Assembly: GCA_037783415.1 (NCBI GenBank)
Contig: JAZGTN010000303.1
Location: 124,001 to 188,000 of the forward strand
Direction of reading: 5' to 3'
From: Leptasterias polaris
Taxonomy: Eukaryota > Echinodermata > Asteroidea > Forcipulatida > Asteriidae
Length of the DNA: 64,000 nt
Shown: in pieces, positions 1 through 12,319 of the stretch
How positions within the stretch are numbered: the first letter of the stretch is position 1
Layout of the letters: every line of letters starts with the position of its first letter
Program-made: the position numbers and the translations under genes
Notes under the pieces: generated by a model
Told to the model about the DNA's origin: nothing
What the model saw: the letters and a program-made list of their open reading frames with translations, nothing else
The model's database searches: none

Positions 1-600
1 ATTAAAACAAAATCCTTTCTGCGACAAAGCTGGCAATACAACTGTTTAGCGTGGCCATCAAAGACTTAGCATGGGAAACGGAAGTAAGGTTGGACTCACT
101 AAAACATAGTTTTCTTAAAAATTGTTACATTTTAAATATAATTGTCAAGATGATCAGTACAAGTCTGTTATTTTTTTAGTTTAACCCTCCAGGGAAGGGC
201 CCCAAAGAAATCCCATGTAGTCAGCGCGTGTACTTCAGCTGCAGTTAGACTGACTTTTTTGTTATGTTAATACAAAAAAGGTGTAATTTTTTTATTTATT
301 TTGTTTAGGTTTGCAGCTATTTGACAAAATTCGTAAATATCCTTGTGGAGTGTTCCAATATTCAGGTCTAAACTTGATTAATTTAATCAAATTATCAAAC
401 TAATTACTATTAATAGTGCGTTTGGCTAATTACACGTATTTCAATTGATTACATAATGAGAAAACCATGTGGTGTAGTGGCTGAAAAATTGGAGTTGTGT
501 TTTCTTAGTTGATCCAATGAACTAGTGTGAAATGCACAGGAATGAGGTATCTGGAAGGAGGGTGGTAAATATAAAAAGTTTGAGAAAGTTATACACTATA
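1..600. other. AT-rich spacer, no gene seen
   Basis: No splice-flanked coding stretch, repeat family member or RNA gene was recognised here. Only short AT-rich runs are visible. Confidence 0.5.
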
Positions 601-775
601 ATAGACCTTATGCATATGACGTCATTTGAGTAGGGCGCCCTCACCTAGAGGTCAAAAGGAAGATGCTCATTGGCCAGTCTTGTGCGCCGCGCGTACAAAT
701 CAGCGCGTTTCCATTGTTTCATCATCAGTTTACCTCTAAGATGGCGGCTTGGTGACGTCAATGCATAAGGTCTAT
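601..775 (+). mobile_element. MITE family A, copy 1 (CRE-bearing)
   Basis: The ends are inverted repeats: ATAGACCTTATGCA at the left and TGCATAAGGTCTAT at the right. The 175-bp interior contains two perfect TGACGTCA octamers (617-624 and 753-760) and the string AAGATGGCGGC. A near-identical copy lies at 20025-20199 and a truncated inverted one at 36370-36423, so this is a dispersed family. No coding capacity. An obvious target-site duplication is not visible. Confidence 0.85.
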
Positions 776-2544
776 TGGTGGTTTTGCTGAGACATCTGCA
801 GCACGTGCTTCCCAAGTGGGTTTTAACCCCCTTGTCCCTGCACCGCCCAAATTTGCTGAAACGATGTTTAGATTTCAAGGCACAAGCAGTAAATTACTTG
901 AATCGTGGTTCAAATTTTCAAAAGACACCCAAGGCTAGATATTTAGGCCCTATGTACAATTTTCGTCTTTTTCGTGAATATTGTCATTGAATAAAATAAT
1001 TATTTCTAGTACGAAGGTGATAAGTCCCTAGGGAGCAATAAGTGCCTCTCGTTAACGGCTGCCGGTAATTTTTATGGCGGTTATTTTTCATTGGGTTAAA
1101 ATGAACACAATAGTTTTTGAAGCCTTTTATCTGCCATCAAATGCTCATACTGATTAATTGCTAAGCCTATAGCTTTTGATAGTATCATCAAAATGAAAGA
1201 AAATTACTCCCTTTTTTGTTACAAATGAGCGTGTGGTGAAAGCTACAAAATGTCATCATCATTAGCATTGCAATTGTTACAAGTTATGTGTGAAGGGGAA
1301 AATAAAAATGTATTTGTATCAACGACTGCCATTGACTTGACTAATGCATACAACATAATTTTATGTTGATGTTACTTTTTCTTGCAATAGGCCTACACAA
1401 GCTTGCGAGTGTTTCCTCCTACTGCATGTTATGGTGTATCACTTTGGGCGGCTGGGCGGTCCAGTGGCTAAAAGGTTAAAGCCCAAGGAAAATGTCGTTC
1501 TGATTGTTCTGAAACTTTAACATGATGTTATGCTTGTTTTCAGGGGAAGGGTTCGATGCAGACTTATTGGTTAAGTGAAGACCCAACATACTTCGTCCCA
1601 AACAGTTTGGTCATCTCGCCTACGCCACCACTTAACTGAAAGTTCCGCGAGAGGGCTCCCACCCGTGCACTTATAAAAGGCTGATACACAGCACTTCCCA
1701 GAATGTATGCACTATTTATTTTAGTGATGTGTCATTAAAGGGACGGAATGATTTTTTACTTATCAGACCGTGACACTGCAAAAGGTTTTAATTGGGGTGA
1801 AAGATCCGTGTTTCAACCAGCAGTTGCACTGACGACGTCATGACGTCGCGCACTATACTGTAGCCCAAGACTATGCAAGACTCTACCATCAGGGTTAGCG
1901 GAATAAGTTACCACGCGACGTACGTCACCTCATGCATATCCATGACTTACCATACACACACGTGATCAGCGGGGCGCCCTGACTTCTCACGGTCAGCAGG
2001 CAGAGAATCATAATTAAGATGGCGGCTCCGGTCAAGACGAACTTCAATGTAATTATTTTTATGTACACGTTTTGGGGGGTGTTTTTTTTGTGGCCATTTT
2101 CAAAACACCACATCTGAACGAAGTCATCATTAGGTAAGCCCTGTCATTTATCATTGTAATTCCACCAATGTAAGGAATAGAATAAAGTATGTAGGAGTAG
2201 TATGGGATGTTTATAAATGGGAGAACTTCGCAATCAAAGTGGTAAGACTTGCTCGTACTTTGAAAACTTAGCATTTTGGACATTTTATAGACGGTATAGG
2301 CTGTAATGACGACTATAATAAGACCAGTGTTAAAAGAGGGCCATAACAACAGCTCATCAAGGTGGGCTTGTTTAAAACCTTATCAAGGAGTTGTTTGTAT
2401 CCCAGGTGGTTGAATAATCTCTACAAAAGAAGTCTGTGGATAAATTATGTTAATACCCAAATGAGTCTGGATAAGGGCTTGTCCAAAAATCATACACCCG
2501 CTACAAATGGTGTGTTGAACAGAGAGAAATTTACTATAACGGGT
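776..2544. other. spacer without recognised gene
   Basis: Nothing in this stretch could be assigned. The part at about 1440-1700 looks like degenerate repeat DNA but has no second copy in the window. Confidence 0.4.
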
Positions 2545-2845
2545 CTTGAACATGCCACCTCCAGATTAACCTGCCAGCACTCTACCAACAGTAGCCCTTA
2601 TGTTGACAGCCTCCATATTTTGTAAATATCTGTGTTCGGGGGATACCAGTCAGAAACCATTCAACCTGCTGCAGTATACAGCCAGGGTCACACCCATAGT
2701 TAACGATACAACCTGGGAAGTGGCAGCAGAGGGATCACCTTATGTGGATGCGACTTTATATTTCAAATATCAATTACACAAGGGAAAGTCAAACTGACTG
2801 CGTAAATTTTTGAATAATTTTGGGTTGAACAAAGAAAACAAACAT
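2545..2845 (-). repeat. tRNA-derived SINE family S1, diverged copy
   Basis: This matches, in reverse orientation and with many substitutions, the S1 element seen at 13217-13830, 39310-39700 and 58409-58653. Recognisable parts are the anticodon-region remnant (CCTCCAGATTAACCTGCCAG), the word ACGATACAACCTGGGAAG, and the flank GGGTTGAACAAAGAAAA at 2821-2838. Confidence 0.7.
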
Positions 2846-2974
2846 ACAAATTTTACTCACTCAGTTCGCTTGTGGTTTTAGTCTTACTTAATATCAGGAA
2901 TTACTATTAAAGGATGTGATTGTCAGCCGAGGATTGGAACTAAGTTTCTGGTTGACACCATTGTGATCAAATTT

Positions 2975-3235
2975 GGGCATCCAGGTTGGCTCGGCGGTTT
3001 ATTTACCTGTCTTTCACTTATGTGGAGTCCAGTTCGAGTCCCGGACAAGGGCCTTGCATGTGGGATGGGTTTTCAGTCACTCCCAGATTGCATGTCCGTA
3101 TTTGGGGTTCTCCTCCCACATCTAAAACTGAAATGTTTTCATCATTTCTACACACCGGTGTCTTCAGGGCTACTGGTCACTAGTCACTTTTGAGGGTCGA
3201 TTGGTTTCACTCCAAGAAAAATTAATAACAATAAA
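2975..3235 (+). repeat. SINE with pol III B-box and shared 3' tail
   Basis: An AGTTCGAGTCC B-box-like word (about 3031) is followed by a body ending in CTCCTCCCACATCTAAAAC (about 3110). The same tail type appears at 14255-14475. The head resembles a degenerate tRNA; the end is A/T-rich with an AATAA-like run. Confidence 0.6.
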
Positions 3236-3844
3236 TATATTATGAGCTAAGGTGGCTCCACAAAGAACAAAGAATGTTGTGACACCTATTGAAGATGATT
3301 AGAAACAAACGGTGACCCTAAAGGGACATCTGAGAAAAAAACAATTATGATCTTAAATTTTCTGACAGAAACAAAGTTCTGAGGGCAACTCGAAAACGTG
3401 TCGGTAACCAGAAACAGTTCGTGACGTAGGTATACATCTCTTGACTATCATTTGTATGAATGACACTTGGTCTTTATCATTATGACATTGTTGGTTTCGT
3501 AAGTTAAACTTTAGCAGGAACTTTTCGTTACCTTGGTAAAATTCGCCATCTTGAAACTAAGCCTAGCCAAGGCAACAACTCAGATACGGTTTGGTCGGAA
3601 CAGACAGCTTCTAACCAATGACCGTTGTGATCGGGGTTGCCAAATGGCGCCCTGGACGAACAGATCAAACGGTTCAGAACCGGCACAGCCTATATATGAG
3701 CCATTTGATCACACGGTGTCATCGCAGATGTTAATATCGAGACTGTGTTCTCCCACCATGTAAAGTTAAATATGGCAAGAGTTAGGCCTAGTTGGTAAGC
3801 CCAAGTATGCAGCCTATAATGCCAGAGCGATAAAGCAAAGTGTT
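3236..3844. other. spacer without recognised gene
   Basis: No gene, repeat copy or RNA gene recognised. Confidence 0.4.
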
Positions 3845-4015
3845 TAAGCGCTACACAATGTAGGGACTTCAAACACTATGTGGACTTATACATGTCCACA
3901 CAGTGTTTTTGTTTAGTTTTTGTTTTAGTTTTTTACAGTTATAAAGAATGTGTTTTTCTTAAAGTGCACAGAACAAAGGAATGTCCACAGAGTGTATGCA
4001 ACACAGAGCTGTGTG
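3845..4015 (+). repeat. dispersed repeat family B, copy 1
   Basis: It contains GTAGGGACTTCAAACACTAT, GTCCACACAGTG and GAACAAAGGAATGTCCAC. The same words recur in direct orientation at 14917-15080 and inverted at 10575-10770. No coding content; a class could not be assigned. Confidence 0.7.
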
Positions 4016-4997
4016 TGTTTGAATGAAATGGGTCTGAGAGTGTGGAGGCTTGGATTCCCGATGGAGCATTTGGTTTCAAAAAGACTCTCTTGTTTTCGGA
4101 GTAAAATGTTACATGAACTATCAGTTTGGACAATCTAATAAAGTTCTTGTTATATTTTGATAATATATGTTGAAAATAACTATTCGCTACCACATTGCAC
4201 CTGCATTACCTATTCTTCATGGCCGTTCTTCGTAGTTAATGGGAAAAAACATTATCTAACACCTCTTTCATTCATTTCCCCCTAATATTCAGTTTTCAAA
4301 TCAAGACAGGTGTATACGATGATAATCGGATAATTATCTTCGGATAATTCAGCCAGGTTTTATTTCACAAATCTGCCCCTAGACAATTTGAATAGTCATT
4401 ATTTCAAGGCTTCGTTTGGCAAGCAATTTACTCATTCAATTATTTGTGTGCAATGAGGAGTATTGGTTGAGTGTGAATGGCTTGGTAGGTGATTTTGTCC
4501 GTGAGGGTGTTGACCGAGTGCACTGTTTGGGACAATTTACTTTCTTTATAACTTGGATTGAAAATTTATAAACGTTTACCAACCCAACACCGAAAACAAA
4601 ACGAGTGTGTGGAGTAGCGACTAGCAACTTATTATACACAACACGTTTCAGGGATATTTACAATGCGTTAACGCAAAACGTGTTAAATTTCTCGGTTTTG
4701 TTTTCTTTGTTTGGGTTTTGTTTACGACGGAAAACGTTTTAGCCCGCTGGGGAAAATAGTTCGTAGAATTACGCTATCCCCATATAGTGCAGCGGATAAG
4801 CTCCCATATTATGAAAATTGTGCACTTTTTGAGAAAAGCATGAAACTTCTAGCATAGTTAGTTTTGACCATAAGGTTCATTTTCAGATGTGGAGGGAAGT
4901 CAGATTTGACCTCTGAGGACCGTGAGAGGTCAAATCCAAAATGGCTGCCAGTCTGCATTGTCTAATGTACAAACATGCCTAATTTTGGAATCAAACG
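4016..4997. other. spacer with one short hairpin
   Basis: No gene is visible. A 12-bp inverted repeat (GATTTGACCTCT at 4903-4914, AGAGGTCAAATC at 4925-4936) lies just outside the transposon-like inverted repeat that starts at 4998. Confidence 0.45.
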
Positions 4998-5127
4998 GTG
5001 TAGAAAAACGTTTCAGGTGTCATTTTCAACTAAATTGGGGGTGCCAATTCATTTGATGAGACTTGAGACTGCCAGAACTCAAGGAAATGCATGAAGGTCA
5101 AGGTCAAGGTCAAAATTGACCCCAAAA
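4998..5127 (+). repeat. left terminal inverted repeat of candidate DNA transposon
   Basis: The stretch beginning GTGTAGAAAAACGTTTCAGG is matched, with about one mismatch in ten to twelve bases at the outer end, by the reverse complement of 8849-8975. Similarity fades near the GGTCAAGGTCAAGGTCAAA run at about 5096-5114. The pair encloses about 3.7 kb containing the pseudogene at 5314-8390. Similarity does not extend convincingly outside 4998, which probably marks the element boundary. Confidence 0.8.
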
Positions 5128-5313
5128 TAGCAAATTTTGAATGTTTACAACATGTTTTACCATTTATTTTTCGTGTGTTCTTCCCTATAATATTCTCAAA
5201 TTGCTCAAGGAGTGGTTCCCCCGCATAGTCCCCCATCTTAATCCATTTTCAGTTAGTTTATATCACTTATTAGCACCAGACCATTCTTTGTCTTGTAACT
5301 GACCGTATGCATA

Positions 5314-8300
5314 ATGGTCAGTGAGCAGCTAGGCAGTATTTGGCAAACACCTCAATTCAAGTCTGGAAAACTGCGCTATAGGGTGGAAGAGTGTGCTCAC
5401 CAAAGTTGCGTCTTGAACTGTTTACAACATGAGCTGTGGACAACATCGACCACAATCCAAGCTCTGCAACTGCAAAAGATTCCTTCCACGGCATCGGAAT
5501 CTCACTTATGCAGCATCCGTCACACACACATGGTGGAACTGAACGTAGTGCACCGGTGATTAGTCAAGCTAGCTCTTCCACCAAGTCAGTGACACCTCTA
5601 CACAATTGTGCCACCAACTGCCCTCAAGAAAAAATGACTTTAGTGTGCCGGCTGTACAAGGTCCCGTGAGACCTTCCAACCTCCTGGCTGCTGCGTCCGC
5701 TGAGTTTGCGTGGCTCAGCAAAGTCAAGACGGCTGTTGAAAAGTCTACCATGGATGGCTGTATATCGTGGCCTGCCTACCATGCTGACACACACCAAGCT
5801 GTCATCACACCTGCAGCACTCAACGCACTATTGCTTCTGTTTTTGACAATACACACTCCATGGCAATGATACGGCACTCCATGAACATCGTCAATGCAGC
5901 AGTTCAGCACTTGAACCCAGGTCAAATTCCTGTCGTTGCCGCTGACCAACCCCTTTATGCTCTTGCAAAGGAAGTTCGGTGGACCTGGCCGAACACTCAC
6001 GGAGAGGATCGCTTTTGGATCATGTTTGGTGGTCTACACATCGAGATGGCCACATTACAGTTGTTGGGAGACAGTTGTTGGACGAACGCCCTGGTACAGG
6101 CCGACATTGCAAGTTCCGGAACAGCCAATTCCTTCATACTTGCCAGCCATGTCACCAAGACCCGCCACGCCTACCAGGTCATAGCTGCAAGCCCCTTTAC
6201 ACTCCTCCAACAAGCTTACATTGAGGACTGCACATCCGATGATACTGATATGCCTTTCAACCAGATAGTACGTACGCCTTTTGAAGAGTGGTGCGTACGG
6301 CGAGCAAATGCTTGTGTCCACTTTGGTTACTGGCTTTAGACCCTGGCATTTGAGCTTCTCTTGCTGCGGTACATCAGGTCTCTTCGTAAAGGTAACTTCA
6401 AGCTGTACGTGAAATCGCCGACACAGATAAGCCCTGGATGTTCGCCCTAGATCACACGCACTACTCCAAATGGCTTCCGTACACATCCGTGACATGACGA
6501 CCCTCGCTGTAAAACACCCAGATGTCCTAGCAGAATTCATTTCTGGAAATGTTGTGGTGCACAAAACCAGCAACATATTCTCTGCCATTGCAATTGAACA
6601 GTGCCATGAGCAGAACAATGCAATGGTGAAAGGTCCTATAGGGGGGGTGGGGGCTAATGGACTGACTGGCAATCCAGGAGCACTCTGATGCTGGCTGCTA
6701 GCAGGGCCAGCAAATTGCCAGGATCACTACAGAGTTTGAGGAACAGGCCATAAAGCAAGATATTAGGGTGCTGCTGACACTGGACACCATCACCATGACC
6801 AGCAACCTGGAGTGCAAGCAGCATTTCTGAGGGGTGTTAAGGCACTTGTGTACAACACCTGTCACACAAACACTTCCAAAGAACAAGTTGCCACTTTTCA
6901 GTAGCTCACCGGCCAAGGTAATGTCAAAACAGAAGGCACAGCTCGCAGCACTTTAGAGTGACTGTGGTTTCTTTTTGAGGCTGTAAATCTCGTGTCAGAC
7001 ACAGGATGGAGACATGGACAATTTCTTCTCACATGAAAACCAGGCAGCTCTGTCAACTGGAGGAAAAATGCAGATTGGAGTTAAAGCATATCTACTTCAC
7101 TGCCTGGAATCAATTCTGCTCGAAAACAATAGTGCACCTGTGGCATGGCCGATGCAATAATTCTTGATGGTGCAGCTGTGGTTCAAATGCTTAATCCTGG
7201 AACATCAAGAACATTTCAAGAGTATGGATAAAGAGTGTTTGCCCCATACATCTTTGCTCAACTCGAGAAAAGCATCCGCATCGACCTTGTCTTGGATGTA
7301 TACTTACCTGCTAGCCTGAAAGCTCCAACAAGACAGAATAGGGGAAAGGACACCAGGAAAAAGGTGGTTCCTTCTACTGTGCTGCCAAAAAACTGGAAGG
7401 ACTTCCTTCGAGTCAATGAGAACAAAACCGAATTGTTTGTTTTCCTGTCACGCAAAGCTGTTCATCTTCAACTACCACAGGGCAAGGAAATGTATGCAAC
7501 AGATGGAAGTGGAATACTCTGATCTCCTGCTGAGTCACACTCTGCCTGCCTTGCCCCAAGCTCACTAGTGGAGGCTGACACTCGTCTACTAGCTTCTGCA
7601 TGTGGCAGACGCTGTGCAAAAAGGGTGTAAAACGTGATGTGTTTGTACTGGCTGTGGCTTATTTAAGCAAGACAGGTCCTGATGAGGTGTGGATCGCCTT
7701 TGGTGTTGGATCAAGCTTTTGGTACATAGCTGTTCACGAAATGGCTGCCACAATGAACCCGACACAGTGTCTGACTCTCCCAGTCTTTCATGCGTTCACT
7801 GGGTGTGATACTGTATAGATCGCTGGCAGTGGAAAGAAGACTGCCTGGGAAACTTGGAAGTCTTTCCCAGAGGTGAATGATGCTTTCAGTGAGCTCCTAC
7901 ATGTATGCATGCCAAGTGAGGTCAATGAAGGATCAATGTTACTGCTAGAACGATTTGTGGTGCTGATGTACGACCAAACCAGTGAGAGCATGGAAGTGAA
8001 TGATGCCAGGAAACAGCTCTTCCACACACAAGTCTAGAATTCTGGATAACATTCCTCCAACCCAGGCAGCACTCAAGCAGCACATCAAGCGCACTTGCTA
8101 CCAGGCCAACTGTTGGAACCAGGCATTGACCAATGATCCAGATATAACAGAGCCATCTGACTGGGGCTGGACAAACAAAACAACTGGCCGGAAGCCTCTT
8201 TGGACCACTCTACCTGGGCATCAAAATCGTGCCCTGACTTGATCCACTGTCGCTGCAAGAAAGGGTGCACAGCACGTTGCAGATGTGTCAAAGCTGCACT

Positions 8301-8390
8301 CAAGTGCACTGCACTGTGCTCTTGTTCTGGAGACTGTTATATTTTGATCGTTACCATTACATGCATTAGGATATTCATAAGTTGTGGACA
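5314..8390 (+). pseudogene. decayed copy of a large multicopy protein family of unknown function
   Basis: A once continuous protein is visible in pieces across frames. From the N-terminal side these are: PVVAADQPLYALAKEVRW with FGGLHIEMATLQLLGD (5900-6075); SHVTKTRHAYQVIAAS (about 6150); LALDHTHYSKWLP-like (about 6440); EQCHEQNNAMVKG (6597-6636); a segment with RKAVHLQLPQGKEMY (about 7450); DVFVLAVAYLSK (7633) followed by FHAFTGCDTV (7786-7815); and a Cys-rich C-terminus with CRCKKGCTARCRC and LKCTALCSCSGDC (8250-8335). From memory this matches a large family of uncharacterised proteins repeated many times in cnidarian and deuterostome genomes. In-frame stops (6338-6340, 7816-7818) and several frame changes show it is dead. 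The D...FTGCDT pattern might reflect a PIN/FEN-like nuclease fold, but that is only a guess. Flanking inverted repeats suggest it was carried by a DNA transposon. Confidence 0.75.
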
Positions 8391-8461
8391 GTGCTAAATT
8401 AATGTGGACATCTATAGTGGTAATGAAGAGGTTTTAGGTCGTATTTGGAATAGCTTTTTGG

Positions 8462-8759
8462 GTCTTCTGGGCACAATTTGATAGAGCTGCTTACCGGTAA
8501 GCAAATTTTTGTGCTAACTGTAGTAGACAAATTTGCTTAAGCATAAGCACATTTCACAGGTTAGCAAGAAAATAGGGCGGCCACCTTGTGCGTTTACAAT
8601 AGGTTTGCATTGGTATGTCATTAATTTTCGTGCAGTAAGCACCGTAAGGTTAGCATACCTTTTCGTGTGCTTAGTTACGGTTAGTAGTAGCGCTATGAAG
8701 TAGAAACTCATACGTAAGCACCAAATTGGTCGTTAAGCAGCTCTATGAAATTGGGCCCA
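8462..8759. mobile_element. MITE family H inserted inside the larger element
   Basis: The ends are inverted copies: GGGCACAATTTGATAGAGCT at the left and AGCTCTATGAAATTGGGCCC at the right. The interior is rich in TAAGCA/GCTTA words. A truncated copy lies at 15086-15175 and related fragments flank the retrotransposon in CNOT1 intron 8. It lies inside the right end of the element bounded by 4998 and 8975, so it is the later insertion. Confidence 0.8.
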
Positions 8760-8848
8760 GGATAGTTAGAGTGGTGGTAATATTTAACATGGGTCTTCTC
8801 TATTTATTGTCAAAATAGAGCCAAAGTTTAACAAAAAATCACTTTTTT

Positions 8849-8975
8849 GGCCTAATTTGACGTTAACCTTGACCTAAATACATATTTTTTGAGTTTTGGC
8901 GATTTCAAAAGTATTACCAAATGATTTGGCATCCCCAATTTAGTTAAAAATGACACCTGAAACGTTTTTCTACAC
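8849..8975 (-). repeat. right terminal inverted repeat of candidate DNA transposon
   Basis: This is the inverted partner of 4998-5127. The outer word CGTTTTTCTACAC ends at 8975 and the inner end fades near CCTTGACCT (about 8867-8875). Confidence 0.8.
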
Positions 8976-9954
8976 TAATTCTGACCTGGAGGTTTTTTAG
9001 AGTGGTTCGTGAGGGAGTGAGTGCTCCCTCTATATCTTATACAAAATATTCTACAGTTTAGTTATATATTAGGCGAAGTGCAAGCATGTATCCTACTTTT
9101 GAAAAATGTTGAAAAATGCACACCGTATCTCAAGGGGAAATTAGTCCATTGATTTGGACATGAATTTGCAATGAAATGGTTTTTGTTTTTTAGATTGTAA
9201 GTGTCTTACGTTAAAGTAGGTGTCGCACGAACGAAATGATGCTTCGGGCATAAACTATTCTTAGAACTGCCTTTATCCTGGGGAAGAAAACCTTCATAAC
9301 GTTTTACTTCATTTTTATTAATTGACATTTTTTTTTTTTTTTAAGCACTAAATTTAGGGCCTACCCGTAAATAATTAGTTATAATAAAACTACCAAGGTT
9401 TCGAATTAGGCTTTTACAAGAATAGATAAGAGCTTCATCAACACATGAAAGCTGCAGGGGGGAAATACGTATTCATCTTCACACCGTTCTGATAGGAGCG
9501 GCGCTTTGAAGGTTGTCCCAAAAGATAGGAGCTCTTTTAATTCTATTGACAATTAAGACGGAAATGAGTCTGTTATTTTCACAACCACACTCTCTTTTTT
9601 TATACACACTCAGTTTGGAGTGGGGTTTTTTAAGACCAGTTACCTGGTGCTCAAACATCACCTGTACATTCCTGCCATAGAATTTAACAACAAATAAATA
9701 AATTAAAGAAAATAATAATAAATGAATCGAAAAAGGGAAAAGGATTGCATTTCACTCATTCATTAAAAACATTTTTAAAATGTTGTGCGTATTACTACTC
9801 TTTTTACACATTTCTAAACAGCCACTAGAAAATATTGCAATTTTGATAAATTAATGGGGGCACGTTGCCTTCTGACTGGGTGCCTTGTGCTTTAAACAGC
9901 GTTTGTTAAAAAAAATTAAGTGTGATGATTCATATAATATCCCTTGAAAGTGTG
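8976..9954. other. spacer without recognised gene
   Basis: Only AT-rich sequence with a T-rich run near 9330 is seen. No gene or repeat partner in the window. Confidence 0.4.
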
Positions 9955-10205
9955 ATTTCTGTGTACTTTTTATGGCAGAACACGGTCTGCTATTTTTATA
10001 GAACCCAATTTTTGACTCCACAAAATGGCCAAACGTATAATTTATTCCACTGGTTGTATTTCAAGGGGCAGATTTATGTTTAATCACTACTCACTATACT
10101 AATCAAAACACTGTAGGTGTTTTTACTGCACGAACAACAATTGATAAGGAGAAATTCTGAAAAGCAAATTTGTGAGAGTTATTTGAGGGAAATGTGTTCC
10201 TTTTG
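9955..10205 (+). repeat. dispersed repeat family C, copy 1
   Basis: It shares long stretches with 17180-17405, including CAGAACACGGTC, TTTTTGACTCCACAAAAT and a conserved end near AGAGTTATTTGAGGG. Divergence is moderate. No coding content. Confidence 0.75.
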
Positions 10206-10574
10206 TATTGTTGGTTTGTTCTCGCGGAGAGAGAGAACATATAGCTTAAGAAGTACATATTTATAAGATTTAAACAGTAATTGTAATACATTCTTTTATT
10301 TTTCAGCACACATTCATCTAAATAAAATAAAAACTTGCATAATAAACACTAACCCTTGTATTTATAAATTAACCAACTGTTTCCACTTGTCTTTTGTGAA
10401 CTTGTTATCGTTTTCTATAAAGTCCTACAGCTTCGTCATATAAAGTTAATATAAGATGACCGTAAAATATCAATGATAACAATAAGATGTCCACAAACAT
10501 ATTCATTGTAAATTATAGATATCACATTTTGTCTATGCATTTGAGAACATTCCCATCATTGCGCCATAATACAG
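10206..10574. other. AT-rich spacer
   Basis: No gene or repeat family recognised. Confidence 0.4.
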
Positions 10575-10770
10575 ATAAGAAGACACACAGCTCTGTGTGC
10601 AGTCACTCTGCGGACATTTATTTGTTCTACACTTCTGGAAATTCAATATTTTTAACACTGAACAAAATTACTGTGTGGACAGTGTCTAAGTCCACATAGT
10701 GTTTCAAGTCCCTACATTATGTGGACCTCTTTTGTTCTCAGATCAGGTCCACACTTCGTATGTAGCGTTA
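10575..10770 (-). repeat. dispersed repeat family B, copy 2 (inverted)
   Basis: Reverse complement of the family seen at 3845 and 14917. Shared words in this orientation are GTCCACATAGTGTTTCAAGT and GGTCCACACTTCGTATGTA. Confidence 0.75.
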
Positions 10771-11064
10771 GAAAAAACATTTAGCTAACAACAGACACAA
10801 ACGGGCAATGATCCGTTAAGTACCGAAAAGACGTTGACTCGAGTTGCCGGCAAACTTTTTGCGTTTCTCTTTTTTGTCTGCACGGGCTTTTAAACGTCAA
10901 TAGTCTCAGCTCAAGTCTGAATGCTTGTTGTCGTACATCCCAAGGGCGTTGTTGGATTGTTTTCCCCCATGGACTTCTCGCTCGTGTGGACGTCATGAGA
11001 TAGTCACCTTAGTAAGACATATTGTTATAAACAATTTAAACTTTCGCCCACGCAAGCAATAGCA

Positions 11065-11290
11065 GGAGCTTGGAAGGTAGTGCACTCTACTTTACCAGTC
11101 AGGCTCCTAGTGGATGATACCCATGCCTACAACCTAATGGACTGTGAAGGGGGTAACCCTGTTTCAGCCCAAGGACGTAGGTTGCAACCTGCCCCTGGTG
11201 ACGGTTAATTGTGGTCAACAGCCCCAATCAGTTAAGTGTAGCCCTCACCCCGTCCGTGTCCTTGTGATGTTAGGCGATCTCTCGTAAAAA
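11065..11290 (+). repeat. SINE-like repeat family D, copy 1
   Basis: It matches 42671-42890 over its whole length. Shared words include TCCTAGTGGATGATAC, GGTAACCCTGTTTC and GTTAGGCGAT. It ends in an A-rich run (TAAAAAACACAA), as expected for a retroposed SINE-like element. Confidence 0.7.
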
Positions 11291-12319
11291 ACACAATTAG
11301 TAACAAAAATAATAAATAAACTGCTGATATTGAGAACAAACATTATGTTGGACGCCCATTTAAATTCACTGTCACGTATTAACTCCCTTACCAATGTCAC
11401 ACGCTGATATTTTGTCTGCCAAGAATTGCAAGGATGTAATCATTATTGCCATAAGGGTGCACCACACTAAAATATACTCCCAATTGCATGCAGTACGAAA
11501 TGCTATAAGTACTCAAAAATTCACAAACAATACTTAGAAGTCTCTCAGCTTTTTGCTGTAAAGCGGAAATTATCCATTGACTCTTGAACTTTTATCTTCT
11601 GCTCAATTTTGATATGGGGAGTCCAGGTGCCAGTCGAGTTATTCCCCATTCACCAGACGGGTGTAATTTCATTTAGCAGTTGGTGTCTGGTTGCTATGGG
11701 GAGCCGTTCGTGTGGTGCAACCAGAAGGAAGTAATTCTACATAATTGCGCCCTCTGAAAAGAAATATGACAATTTAAGTCAATTTGATGTTATTTTCATG
11801 AAAATAATTATGTGCTGTGGTTGGTTTTTTCACTTTGTGAAAACTTCAACTAAGAAGTTAGGGACCAAGAAGGGGGGCTCGCAAAATATCTGTATGATTG
11901 TTATCACTGGATAAACGCTCTGGTGGATTATAGATTAGTGCAAATATTCGGGAGCATCACAACAGATTTAAACATTAAATTAATAGAAGTATTTTATAAT
12001 TAGCCAGTTTGTACCTAAACAATTTGTATGACAGACATCTTGTTTTAAATTCGAGTAATTTTCCGTTTGCTTTTAGTAAAACTTACATCATTAAAAAAAA
12101 TATATATTCCAACAATGAAAGGAACTTCGAAAAATATAATTACTTAGTCTCCATGCAGTTAGCTTTGTTTTGTCTACATTAGAAACACACACACCACACA
12201 CCAAAAAAGCATGCAAATTGCATATAATGTTATTTTCGATTGCTACCTATTATTTGTTTGGACAATTCTAATGTGTATAATTTGTTTTTTACGCTTACAA
12301 CGATGTGCGTTAAGAACTG
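11291..12319. other. spacer without recognised gene
   Basis: No gene, RNA gene or repeat partner was recognised. Confidence 0.4.

Noticed and set aside
5569..7619. Minus-strand frames across the 5-8 kb element (for example 6055-6672)
   Set aside because: They are shadows of the plus-strand pseudogene, whose conserved motifs fix the sense strand.
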